Shown piece after piece: positions 13,468 to 21,206 of a stretch of 34,905 nucleotides of DNA. The first letter of the stretch is position 1. Each line of letters begins with the position of its first letter. Source of the stretch: a virus; the IMG/VR virus record IMGVR_UViG_3300009529_000026, positions 1-34,905 of that record. The stretch is one strand, 5' to 3'. The notes under the pieces were generated by a model. It was given only the letters and a program-made list of their open reading frames with translations, was not told the origin of the DNA and made no database searches. The position numbers and the translations under genes were made by a program.

Positions 13468-14073
13468 ATGGGAGAAACAGAAGAAGTGGTTGGGAAGCAG
13501 GAGAGCCAAGAGCTGTTGGCAGTCCACCGGCTTCTTAATAATCGATTAGAAACCATTCCTTGGCACGTGTCGAACGTGGGGCCAGAGCTGGCGGAGCTTC
13601 GCACCTGGGAGCATCGATCTCTTCTTCAACTCCTTTGCAAAGGAGACCAGGTCTTCTGTGCGTACGATACACTGGGGATACTGACACATCTGTGTCTGAG
13701 CCTGAAGCACCCGACAGTCTACCACTCTGTTCGAGACCTCTACTCATTTGCCGAGGTGCCAAAGCTCAGGCTGATCTGCGATCCCCTCCACATGCCACCG
13801 AAGCACGAGTTCTTCTACCACGACAAGTACGACGTCGTCATGAGCACGTTCCTGTTCTCAGTCGGGCAGGACCTGGAGGAGAAGGCCTACACCTTCCTGG
13901 CAACCATGGCCCGCATCCTGAAGCCAGGAGGAAGACTGATCGTCAGTTACTGCGCCAAACAGCCTGACACCGTGATCGAAGTTGCCGAACGGATCGGAAT
14001 GTTCTTCAATGTTATCGAGTCACGTTCGGGTGCCAAGGGACATTGTGGGGTTCTGTCGATGGGAGCGAGCTAA
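13468..14073 (+). CDS. Methyltransferase-like protein
   Basis: A 201-residue protein if started at ATG 13468. A GTG at 13429 in frame would add 13 residues. The C-terminal half reads DKYDVVMSTFLFSVGQDLEEKAYTFLATMARILKPGGRLIVSYC, which is the motif II to III core of class I SAM methyltransferases. A clear motif I glycine loop is missing; LLQLLCKGDQVFCAYDTLG may be a degenerate version. It may be an inactive or divergent enzyme. Its stop overlaps the next start (TAATG). Confidence 0.65.
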   Translation: MGETEEVVGKQESQELLAVHRLLNNRLETIPWHVSNVGPELAELRTWEHRSLLQLLCKGDQVFCAYDTLGILTHLCLSLKHPTVYHSVRDLYSFAEVPKLRLICDPLHMPPKHEFFYHDKYDVVMSTFLFSVGQDLEEKAYTFLATMARILKPGGRLIVSYCAKQPDTVIEVAERIGMFFNVIESRSGAKGHCGVLSMGAS

Positions 14074-14870
14074 TGCCTGCAAGCAAGAAGCCACCAATCG
14101 GTGTGGCCATCCTGGCGTACGAAGGATTCGATGATCTCGTCGCGGCCGTCCGCGCCGTGAAGTTCAACACCACTATGGCCTACCAGCTCTTCGTCTTCGA
14201 CAATTCCGAGCAGACAAAGATGATCCGTGAGTACCTGAAGGAGTGCCACAAGGATGTGGTCCTTCTGTGCGCGAAGCGCAACGTTGGCTGCTCGGTGAGT
14301 AGAAACATCATGCTGTCCGAGTACCTGAAGCGGTACCCCGGTGGCGAGTTCCTCTGCATCATGGACCAGGATGTCCAAGTGAAGCAGGGCTGGCTACGAG
14401 CCATGGTCCAGGTTGCTCGCGCTCACGAGGACTGTGGCATCGTTGCGTGGCCGCTCGCCAACAGATACAACCCGGTCACTACCAAAGGTGTGGTCTCAGA
14501 GGTTGCGTCGGTCTGCAACCTCCACCGCGTGAAGGCACTGCTCGGTATCCAAGAGCGATGGGATGGCCCTTGGGAAGAGCGCATGTTCATGCACAAGTTT
14601 GACTCGCTGATCTGCCAGCGACAGAACCTGCTCGGCTGGCGCACGTACCTTGTGCTGAGTGAGTACGCCCCAAACGTCAGCTGGCCGGACCAACCTGCCC
14701 TGATCAAGCACAACCACCCCCACGAGGGCGTGCGCAGGAACCCGAAGTGGAAGGCTATCTTTGATCGCTCGAAGAGGATCTATGCCGACATCATGAAGTC
14801 CGAAGGCTGGCAGCAGTGGCAGCCTCCCGCGCCCTACCTGAAGTACAGCGGACCCAAGCGAGGACGCTGA
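14073..14870 (+). CDS. Glycosyltransferase family 2
   Basis: A 265-residue GT2 protein starting in a TAATG overlap. The N-terminus IGVAILAYEGFDDLVAAVRAV and FVFDNSE are the first strands of the GT-A fold. LCAKRNVGCSVSRNIM matches the conserved N-G-x-xx-RN segment, and FLCIMDQDVQV (94-103) holds the DxD metal site. It is the last gene of the modification island before the virion genes. Confidence 0.85.
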   Translation: MPASKKPPIGVAILAYEGFDDLVAAVRAVKFNTTMAYQLFVFDNSEQTKMIREYLKECHKDVVLLCAKRNVGCSVSRNIMLSEYLKRYPGGEFLCIMDQDVQVKQGWLRAMVQVARAHEDCGIVAWPLANRYNPVTTKGVVSEVASVCNLHRVKALLGIQERWDGPWEERMFMHKFDSLICQRQNLLGWRTYLVLSEYAPNVSWPDQPALIKHNHPHEGVRRNPKWKAIFDRSKRIYADIMKSEGWQQWQPPAPYLKYSGPKRGR

Positions 14871-14883
14871 CCTCGTTTCACCA

Positions 14884-14907
14884 CACGAAACACGACCTTG
14901 TTTCGTG
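14884..14907. other. Perfect 9-bp hairpin between modification and virion modules
   Basis: CACGAAACA (14884-14892) pairs with TGTTTCGTG (14899-14907) around a 6-nt loop. No T tract follows, so it is not a standard intrinsic terminator. A related CGTTTC occurs just upstream at about 14875. It may be an operator or a weak terminator at the border of the late genes. Confidence 0.5.
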
Positions 14908-14979
14908 ACATTCAACAAGCACCTACAAGCCCCGATCATATATGGATGTGACCAGGGAGGTTCTATCGGGACCCAGTAG

Positions 14980-16062
14980 ATGCAGATATTCAGGTCAGCC
15001 AGAGAAGCAGTAGGCTCGCTCACCGAGGAGACACTCCCTGGTGACTTCGTCCGCGTATTGTCGAGTGACCCCAATACCCTGGTATTCGGTCGCGTCCTCG
15101 ATCCTGCGGACCCTGGCCTGGATCAACAAGTCCCGAGCGGCCGCGTCCCTGTCATGCTCGGTGAAGGCAACATCCAGCAGTTTGACCCAGCAGACATCGA
15201 GAAGATCAATGCGGCTGAGCTGCCGTCCGAGCTGCTCTCTGTGCTCAGCGGACAAGGAGAGGACCTCCAGACGGAGGTCCTCGCTGACTTGGACCCTGAA
15301 CTTGCCGAGGAGTTCGGGCTCACTGGCCGTCCAGACCCCGAGCGCTCGATGGCGAACAAACTCGCGCAGCGGATGCCGGATGTCCGCAACCGGAAATCCC
15401 GAGCCATGAAGCGTAACTGGCGACGATCGAAGGGTCGCTCTGGTGATCGTAAACTCGGAAACGAGCCCGCCCTCATGCGGATGAACCCACAGCACACGAC
15501 CTTTGAGTCGTTGGTGGAGCAGGTGTCGCAGGGATTCGGCGCCTATGGTGTCAACTCCGATGTCATGGCTGGGACTCCCGGAAACATGGGTGGCGGAACA
15601 TCCGACGAGGAGGAGATCCTTGGCCAGGAGAACGTGACCTTCGAGGGCTCGAACGCGATGGACCCCGAGGTGGCGTTCAACCTCACGACCCGTGTCTTCG
15701 AGGCCTCGAACGACATCGTGAAGTCTCTGGCGCTCTCCAACGGGATGCCCTACTTCACATGGCTTCAGGACGATCCCGAGGAGGGCATCGTTCGCATCAA
15801 GATCAATGGCGCCTGCCCGAAAGAGATCGTCGAGAAGTTCACCCGGAACCTGAAGGACCTGGAGATCGTAGAGCTTGAGCACCCCGAGGGGTCGCACGAG
15901 AACAACGATCTTGTTGGCAGCTGGGTGTTCGAGACGCAGCTCCCTGGGTTCCCCGAATTCGAGGAGCCAAACTACGAGCCCGAGGAGCCACAGTACGGGC
16001 AGACCGGAGAGGCCCCGGGCGAGATCGTTATACCAGAACAGCCTGTGGCCGGAATGGGGTAA
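14980..16062 (+). CDS. Probable virion structural protein, first of the late module
   Basis: A 360-residue acidic protein without a motif I can name. ATG 14980 follows an in-frame stop directly, so no longer start exists. The ribosome site is poor, since GGGAGG lies about 19 nt upstream. The middle (about 125-165) is very basic (KSRAMKRNWRRSKGRSGDRK) and the C-terminal 30 residues are Pro/Glu-rich. The position before decoration and protease genes suggests a head or portal-associated role, but this is context only. Confidence 0.65.
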   Translation: MQIFRSAREAVGSLTEETLPGDFVRVLSSDPNTLVFGRVLDPADPGLDQQVPSGRVPVMLGEGNIQQFDPADIEKINAAELPSELLSVLSGQGEDLQTEVLADLDPELAEEFGLTGRPDPERSMANKLAQRMPDVRNRKSRAMKRNWRRSKGRSGDRKLGNEPALMRMNPQHTTFESLVEQVSQGFGAYGVNSDVMAGTPGNMGGGTSDEEEILGQENVTFEGSNAMDPEVAFNLTTRVFEASNDIVKSLALSNGMPYFTWLQDDPEEGIVRIKINGACPKEIVEKFTRNLKDLEIVELEHPEGSHENNDLVGSWVFETQLPGFPEFEEPNYEPEEPQYGQTGEAPGEIVIPEQPVAGMG

Positions 16063-16064
16063 GC

Positions 16065-16445
16065 ATGCTCCGAAGTGCACAATTTACTGCCTTCGTGAAG
16101 GACCAGTTGACGATCCGCGACATGATGCCGACCCACAGGAGCGGCGCGGTCATGTGGCTTTGCAACTACTCGTCGGCGGCCCGGAACGTTTTCTGTGACT
16201 GGTCCGAAGGTGGCGTCACGTGGACCGGTGTCAATCTCACTGGCGGCGCCCGCCAGAAGGTTGGTCTCGGCGTCACTGTTCAGCCGAGAGGAATCGTTGG
16301 CGTCGGTTTCATTCTGCCCGACGACAACATCGACGCGAAGTACCTACGCATACGACTGGACGACACGGCAGACGGGGATGGCGTGTTCGTTCAGCTCGAA
16401 ACAGCAGCCCCCATCCCCGATTACCCGCTCATGTCATGGAGCTAG
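16065..16445 (+). CDS. Small virion protein, possible capsid decoration
   Basis: A 126-residue, beta-rich protein of unknown family that starts 2 nt after the previous stop. No cysteine motif, membrane segment or signal peptide is evident. Its size, predicted beta content and position before the protease and capsid genes fit a capsid decoration or head-fibre protein, which is inference. Confidence 0.6.
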   Translation: MLRSAQFTAFVKDQLTIRDMMPTHRSGAVMWLCNYSSAARNVFCDWSEGGVTWTGVNLTGGARQKVGLGVTVQPRGIVGVGFILPDDNIDAKYLRIRLDDTADGDGVFVQLETAAPIPDYPLMSWS

Positions 16446-16458
16446 GGAGTAGGAGAAG

Positions 16459-16839
16459 ATGAACCGCCACAGTCAGGTCTTCACGGCACCCAGTGGTGTC
16501 AGCCGCACGCTGCTCGGACCGATGGCCCTCACGAGCCACCTGGTCGAGAAGCACAAGCAGCCGTACATGATCCACAACTTCGGCGACTACACGGCCAGGT
16601 TGACGTTCCAGTACTCGATCGACTCGGGTGCGACCTGGTTGACGATCCCGAACGCTGTGGGGATGACGAGCGGCTCGCTCGCCAACGTCGACATCCCGGC
16701 CAAGACCGAGCGGACGATCGAGATGGCGTTCCCCAAGGGCGATCGCTTCCGCATCATCGGCCAGGGCGTCGGTGGCACAACCGACGGCCGCATCGAGATG
16801 CTCGAAGTCGACTTCGAGAGCAACCTCAGCGACCGCTAG
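16459..16839 (+). CDS. Small virion protein, possible capsid decoration
   Basis: A 126-residue, beta-rich protein with alternating hydrophobic strands (ARLTFQYSIDSGATWLTIPN, RTIEMAFPKGDRFRIIGQG). It has the same length as its upstream neighbour and the two may be diverged relatives, although no clear identity is visible. A GGGAGTAGGAGAAG ribosome site precedes ATG 16459. A decoration role is inferred from context. Confidence 0.6.
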   Translation: MNRHSQVFTAPSGVSRTLLGPMALTSHLVEKHKQPYMIHNFGDYTARLTFQYSIDSGATWLTIPNAVGMTSGSLANVDIPAKTERTIEMAFPKGDRFRIIGQGVGGTTDGRIEMLEVDFESNLSDR

Positions 16840-16869
16840 TCGCTGAGCACGGGTAGGAGGGTGGACGTC

Positions 16870-17298
16870 GTGAACAAGCTCCTAATCGAAGCGATCACGG
16901 CGTCCACACCTGCTCAGGTCTCGGAGATGATGACCGCCATGGGGATGGGTCCGTACGAGAAACCTATGGCGACCGTCCGAGACCAGACGGTCCGCCGCAA
17001 GCGGAAGAGGAAGAAGGCCAAGCGTGGAGATCCTTCCGATCAACGATCCGGCGCGGATGCGCGGCAAGCCGAAAGTGCCTCCGATCGTGCCCAAAGACTT
17101 GTTGCCCAGGCTATCGGGTCTGGACTGGATCGACTTGAGGCGTTCGGAGGGGATGCAGCGAGTGGTGATCGTCCTGCCGGACGGGGACAGCTATTCGACG
17201 ACGATACGCGGGTTCCTGTGGGCGCTGGAACGGCTCGGAATCTCGAACGGCGAATCCGTGGCGGACTATCTCTGGAACTTTCGGGAAGCAACGTTTGA
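16870..17298 (+). CDS. Small basic protein overlapping the next gene
   Basis: GTG 16870 lies 9 nt after a perfect AGGAGG site, so translation starts here. The first 50 residues look genuine (VNKLLIEAITASTPAQVSEMM...) and end in a Lys/Arg run (RRKRKRKKAKR). After about 17024 the frame runs 275 nt antiphase to another gene, and its residues (Ala/Arg/Gly/Asp-rich) look like a by-product. Either the C-terminus is incidental or a +1 frameshift joins this start to the 17024 frame. Confidence 0.5.
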   Translation: MNKLLIEAITASTPAQVSEMMTAMGMGPYEKPMATVRDQTVRRKRKRKKAKRGDPSDQRSGADARQAESASDRAQRLVAQAIGSGLDRLEAFGGDAASGDRPAGRGQLFDDDTRVPVGAGTARNLERRIRGGLSLELSGSNV

Positions 17299-17359
17299 CC
17301 TGAAGACCGGTGTCTGCGCGCAGACATACGAACGGAACAGGAAGATCGGACGACCATGA
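17024..17359 (+). CDS. Small phage protein upstream of the protease
   Basis: A 111-residue protein with normal composition (PPIVPKDLLPRLSGLDWIDLRRSEGMQRVVIVLPDGDSY...). GTG 17024 has only a weak ribosome site. The frame is +1 relative to the 16870 gene and overlaps it by 275 nt. Its end overlaps the protease ATG by 4 nt, typical of coupling. No family is recognised. Confidence 0.65.
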   Translation: MEILPINDPARMRGKPKVPPIVPKDLLPRLSGLDWIDLRRSEGMQRVVIVLPDGDSYSTTIRGFLWALERLGISNGESVADYLWNFREATFDLKTGVCAQTYERNRKIGRP

Positions 17360-18774
17360 CGACGACCGCTACCAAGAAGAAGCTGATGTACGAACGCGTG
17401 TTCACTCCGAAGAAGATCCTCCGCGAGGATGTCAACGGCGAGAAGCGCATGCGGGTCGAAGGCATCGTGTCCATTGCTGGTGAGGTCACTGGCAACGGTC
17501 GTCGCTACGGCCGTCCAATCTTCGAGAAGCACATCGGAGACCGGAAGTCTCCGTTCATGCAGCGAGTACAAGAGCGGAAGGTCATGGGCTGCCTGGAGCA
17601 CCCTGAGAATGACCCATCACTCGATCGCGTGTCGCACTTGATCGAGGACGTGGATATGAAGCCGAACGGCGAGGTGTGGGCGAAGATGCTGATTCTGCGC
17701 ACGCCGAGCGGGCAGATCCTGGAAGAGCTGTTCGACGTGGGTGTTCCCGTTGGGAGTTCGAGCCGGGGTGAGGGATCGACGACGGTGGCCGACGACGGCG
17801 TGACCGAGGACGTGAACGATGACTACGATCTGGAAGCGTGGGACTTCGTTCACACACCGGCACTCGATCGCGCCCGCCATGTGCCGGTCAAAGAATCGTT
17901 GGAAAAGGGCAGAAGGGAGACGGGTGTTATGAACGAGGCTCTGAAGAAGGCCAAGGAGACGATCGCCGAGGCCGAGTCGAAGAACCTCCCGTCCCTGGAT
18001 GTGCCTGAGCTTGCCGCTCTCCACATGCGTGTCGTGGAGTCCATGACTTCGGTTGCAACCGCGACCGAGGCAGATGCGGTGGAGGCCCGGGGCCGTCTCG
18101 CCGGGATCAGCGCTCAGGTCTCCAGGACGTTGGAGAGCAAGGGAAAGTCGAAGGACAAGAAGGTCGCCGAGGCGTTCAACAAGCAGTACCCGGACGCCAT
18201 GACGGGGATATCCGCCCTGGTCACTCAGCTCGTCGAGCAGAACGAGAAGCTGGGCAAGGACCTGAAGGAAGCGAAGGGCGAGAAGGGCTCGGCCACCGAG
18301 AAGAAGCTCGAAGCCGCCATGCAGGCAGGCGACGAACTCCTCAAGCGCGTGCGCAAGGAGATGGCCGAGAAGCAGAAGATGGAGAAGAAGTACGCCACGG
18401 CCGTCGCCGTTCTCGACAAGGTCATGGAGGCCGTCAGGGCCAAGGGTCTGAAGAAGCAGGTCGAGGACATCTGCGGCCGTCTCCCGCAGCTCCGTCACGT
18501 TCGCAATGAGCTGCTCCAGGCGAAGAGCGCGAAGGAACTGGAGTCGAAGGTCCAGACCTTCAAGAAGCTGATCGCCGAGGCGTCGCCGAAGCAGCCGTCG
18601 AAGACTCAGGACAATACCCCTGGTCGCAAGTCCGAGGGCAAGACCTCGGGCGGCTCCCGCGAACCGTTGCCCCCAATCAAAGCACGGAAGGGCAGGATGC
18701 TCGCGGAGAGCAGGACCAACGGAAGCAGCAGGCCGCAGTCGTTGTTCGGGCGCTTGCACAAGCGCGGCCTGTAG
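17356..18774 (+). CDS. Prohead maturation protease fused to scaffold
   Basis: A 472-residue protein. Residues about 30-175 resemble the T4 gp21-type prohead serine protease: RMRVEGIVSIAGEVTGNGRRYGRPIF, then VMGCLEHPE with the likely catalytic His82, then GVPVGSSSRGEG with a catalytic serine at 134-136, and WDFVHTPA. Residues about 190-420 are a long, Lys/Glu/Ala-rich coiled coil typical of scaffolding cores, and the C-terminus is basic. The capsid gene follows. The fusion resembles protease-scaffold pairs with nested genes such as lambda C/Nu3. Confidence 0.85.
   Translation: MTTTATKKKLMYERVFTPKKILREDVNGEKRMRVEGIVSIAGEVTGNGRRYGRPIFEKHIGDRKSPFMQRVQERKVMGCLEHPENDPSLDRVSHLIEDVDMKPNGEVWAKMLILRTPSGQILEELFDVGVPVGSSSRGEGSTTVADDGVTEDVNDDYDLEAWDFVHTPALDRARHVPVKESLEKGRRETGVMNEALKKAKETIAEAESKNLPSLDVPELAALHMRVVESMTSVATATEADAVEARGRLAGISAQVSRTLESKGKSKDKKVAEAFNKQYPDAMTGISALVTQLVEQNEKLGKDLKEAKGEKGSATEKKLEAAMQAGDELLKRVRKEMAEKQKMEKKYATAVAVLDKVMEAVRAKGLKKQVEDICGRLPQLRHVRNELLQAKSAKELESKVQTFKKLIAEASPKQPSKTQDNTPGRKSEGKTSGGSREPLPPIKARKGRMLAESRTNGSSRPQSLFGRLHKRGL
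17913..17931 (+). promoter_or_regulatory. Internal ribosome site and start for a nested scaffold protein
   Basis: An AAGGGAG site (17914-17920 or so) sits about 9 nt before ATG 17929, in frame with the protease gene at codon 192. This lies exactly at the junction between the protease domain and the coiled coil. A separate 281-residue scaffold protein (17929-18774) could be made from it, as in lambda Nu3. The site is seen; its use is inference. Confidence 0.55.
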
Positions 18775-18819
18775 TCCGCCGGGGACGAGATAAAGGAACC
18801 GTTGAAAGGATTAGGGGAA

Positions 18820-20328
18820 ATGAAAACCCTCGCAGAGAAGACGGCGGACCGCCTGAAGAAGCTCCAGGTGCGAATCGCCGAGTCGCAGAAGAAGGCGCAG
18901 CGCGAAACGTCCGCGCAGCGCGAGATCTTGGGCATGTTCCAGGAGAAGGCCGACAAGCTGATCGAGAAGTGGACCCAGGTCCCTCGAACCGGCGTCGTGC
19001 GCGGCCTCGACACCGAGGACGAGCGGATCAAGAGGTTCGACTTCATGGAGGGCATCGATGACCCGACGAAGCGTCGCGTCATGGCCATGCTCTTCGAGAA
19101 CCAGGCCCGCTATCTCCACCGCATGGACGAGACGCAGCGAGCGTTCATGGTCGGCCCGTATGAGAAGGCGATCTTCGGGATCATTCGCGCCGTCTATGCG
19201 AATACGATCCTCGACCGGATCGTCAGCATCCAGCCGCTCGACGCCCCCACGGGCCGGGTGTTCTACCTGGATGTCAAGTACGCCGACACCAAGGGAGCGA
19301 TCGTCGCCGGAACGCATGCGTTCGACGCGACCACCGGTCCCAACCGGGGCATCGGGTACCCGAGCGAGGTCGTCGAAGGTGAAGTCATCGGCGAAGGTGA
19401 CGGCGTCACATCGGCCATGTCAGGGAACCTGACCTGGACACCGGTGCGACCCGGCACGGTCGAGTTCGGTGACGGTACCCAGGTCGTCCGCGACGACGGC
19501 AACGGGAACCTGATCGGCGACACGTACGCTGGTGGCACGATCGACTACGTGACGGGCGCATACTCGTTCACGTTCACGACTGCCCCTGGCAGCTCCGACT
19601 CGATCACGGCCGACTACGAGTACAACATGGAAGCGAACGACAAGATCCCGCAGATGGACGTCATCCTCACCTCGACGCCCGTCACGGCTCGTCAGTTCAA
19701 GCTCCGTGCTCGCTGGTCGCTCGAAGCCGAGCAGGACCTGAAGGCGTACCACGGGCTCTCCGCCGAGGACGAGATCGTTCAGTACCAGGCGAACGAGATC
19801 AACCGCGAACTCTGCTACCGCGTCATCCGCACGCTGCGGCAGCGAGCCAACGGTGGCACAGTCACCTGGGACCAGACGCCCCCGACCGGCGTGCCCTGGA
19901 AGTGGCACAAGGAAGAGCTGTTCGACAAGTTCGTCGAATTGTCCGAACTGATCTTCGAGTCGACGCAGCGCTGGGGCGCGACCTGGGCGATCTGCGGCGT
20001 CAACGTCGTCCGCATCATCGAGACGTTGGACCGCTTCGTTCCCTCAGGTGGCCAGAACAAGGAGTCGGCGGGCATTCAGTACGTCGGCACCCTGGGCGAC
20101 TTCGAGATCTTCAAGGACCCGACGATCAACCGCGACGAGTGGTTGATGGGGTTCAAGGGCGAAGGCCTTCTGTACACGGGCTTCATCCACGCCGTGTACC
20201 TCGGCATCTACACGACGCCGACGGTCACCCTCGACGACTTCATCTCCCGTAAGGGGATGGCGACGCGGGCAGCGCAGAAGATGATCAACAGCAGGATGTA
20301 CGGCTACGGCCGCGTCTACGCGTCCTAG
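18820..20328 (+). CDS. Major capsid protein, T4 gp23-like
   Basis: A 502-residue protein if started at ATG 18820, with AAAGGA 9 nt upstream. The C-terminal half contains ARQFKLRARWSLEAEQDLKAYHGLSAEDEIVQYQANEINREL, a signature of gp23-type HK97-fold capsid proteins. The N-terminal 60 residues are helical and charged and are probably removed by the protease encoded just upstream. Residues about 208-270 form an inserted beta-domain with DDGNGNLIGDTYAGGTIDY, also present twice in the baseplate gene at 32615. Strong hairpin downstream. Confidence 0.92.
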   Translation: MKTLAEKTADRLKKLQVRIAESQKKAQRETSAQREILGMFQEKADKLIEKWTQVPRTGVVRGLDTEDERIKRFDFMEGIDDPTKRRVMAMLFENQARYLHRMDETQRAFMVGPYEKAIFGIIRAVYANTILDRIVSIQPLDAPTGRVFYLDVKYADTKGAIVAGTHAFDATTGPNRGIGYPSEVVEGEVIGEGDGVTSAMSGNLTWTPVRPGTVEFGDGTQVVRDDGNGNLIGDTYAGGTIDYVTGAYSFTFTTAPGSSDSITADYEYNMEANDKIPQMDVILTSTPVTARQFKLRARWSLEAEQDLKAYHGLSAEDEIVQYQANEINRELCYRVIRTLRQRANGGTVTWDQTPPTGVPWKWHKEELFDKFVELSELIFESTQRWGATWAICGVNVVRIIETLDRFVPSGGQNKESAGIQYVGTLGDFEIFKDPTINRDEWLMGFKGEGLLYTGFIHAVYLGIYTTPTVTLDDFISRKGMATRAAQKMINSRMYGYGRVYAS

Positions 20329-20349
20329 TCGGTCCAGCAGTAGGGTCAC

Positions 20350-20378
20350 GGGGGAGGACCGACTTTAGGTCCTCCCCC
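20350..20378 (+). terminator. Strong hairpin after the capsid gene, no T tract
   Basis: An 11-bp perfect stem, GGGGGAGGACC (20350-20360) with GGTCCTCCCCC (20368-20378), has a 7-nt loop. No run of T follows, so full intrinsic termination is doubtful. It may protect the capsid mRNA 3' end or act as a partial terminator. Confidence 0.55.
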
Positions 20379-20408
20379 ACTCTCTAGCCGGGGGACGGCG
20401 GGGGAACT

Positions 20409-21206
20409 ATGGGAACGCCAAAGAAGTACGCGAATCTGACGGACATGACGCAATGCCATCCTGGCCCAAGGGGTGGCTCGATTTGTTTCCGGCCCGGTGA
20501 CGCCAGGGAAGGGAACTGGTGGTCTCGCTTCGAGCGAAAGGACAGCACAGGGCTCAGCGAAGTCCCGCACGACTACATACCGTCGAGGGATTTCAAGAGG
20601 TTGCCGCGATCGCAGCGGCCAGTCACGAGCCCACGAATTGTGTCGGAGCAGCCGAGGGCAACGACTGGGTGCACGAGTAGGTGTGACAGCTCCTGCCAAG
20701 TCGCCTGCGAGAACAGCTGCCAGATGCTGTGCGAACAGTCGAAGCAGACGATCGTTGTCTGTGACTCATACGAGAAGGTAGGCCCGGCGTACTACTGCCG
20801 CTTCTGCGAGTGGTCGACGGTGGACGCAGAGCGAGTAGCGCAGCACATGGAGGCCTACCACCCTGAGAAGGCGAGGAGGCCCGCGAAGGAGGAGAGCCCG
20901 GAGTCCTGGTCGGGCGATCAGCAAGTCCTGGACCCGGACGCGTCAGGGGGTGGACCCTCTGGCACTGATAGCCCAGCCGTCCCCACTTCTGGCTCTCCGC
21001 CTTCCGGGCTTCGCGAAGAGGCGAAGGAACTCAAGAAGGACTCCGGTAACGGATACTGGAGGATCGAAGACGGACTGTTCGTCTGCGTGAAGTGTGACGA
21101 GATCGCTGGCGTGCGCTGGACTACGTCTGGCAAAGCGCAGATGACCCGGCACGCGAAGAGGGTGCATCAGTACCAGCCTGAGGAAGGCCGGAAGGTCGGG
21201 GCATGA
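20409..21206 (+). CDS. Zinc-finger protein with a six-cysteine ladder
   Basis: A 265-residue protein. Cysteines at 88, 92, 96, 100, 104 and 108 recur exactly every four residues. Two C2H2-type fingers follow: C130-C133-H146-H151 and C226-C229-H248-H253. The linker (about 160-210) is Pro/Ser/Gly-rich. It lies between the capsid and neck genes, so it may be a virion or head-assembly protein. The CX3 ladder resembles cores of radical-SAM-modified thioether peptides, but no such link is shown here. Confidence 0.75.
   Translation: MGTPKKYANLTDMTQCHPGPRGGSICFRPGDAREGNWWSRFERKDSTGLSEVPHDYIPSRDFKRLPRSQRPVTSPRIVSEQPRATTGCTSRCDSSCQVACENSCQMLCEQSKQTIVVCDSYEKVGPAYYCRFCEWSTVDAERVAQHMEAYHPEKARRPAKEESPESWSGDQQVLDPDASGGGPSGTDSPAVPTSGSPPSGLREEAKELKKDSGNGYWRIEDGLFVCVKCDEIAGVRWTTSGKAQMTRHAKRVHQYQPEEGRKVGA

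Noticed and set aside
14995-16080. A 361-codon open frame on the minus strand
   Set aside because: It lies fully opposite a + strand virion gene with normal codon use and has no minus-strand ribosome site or neighbours.
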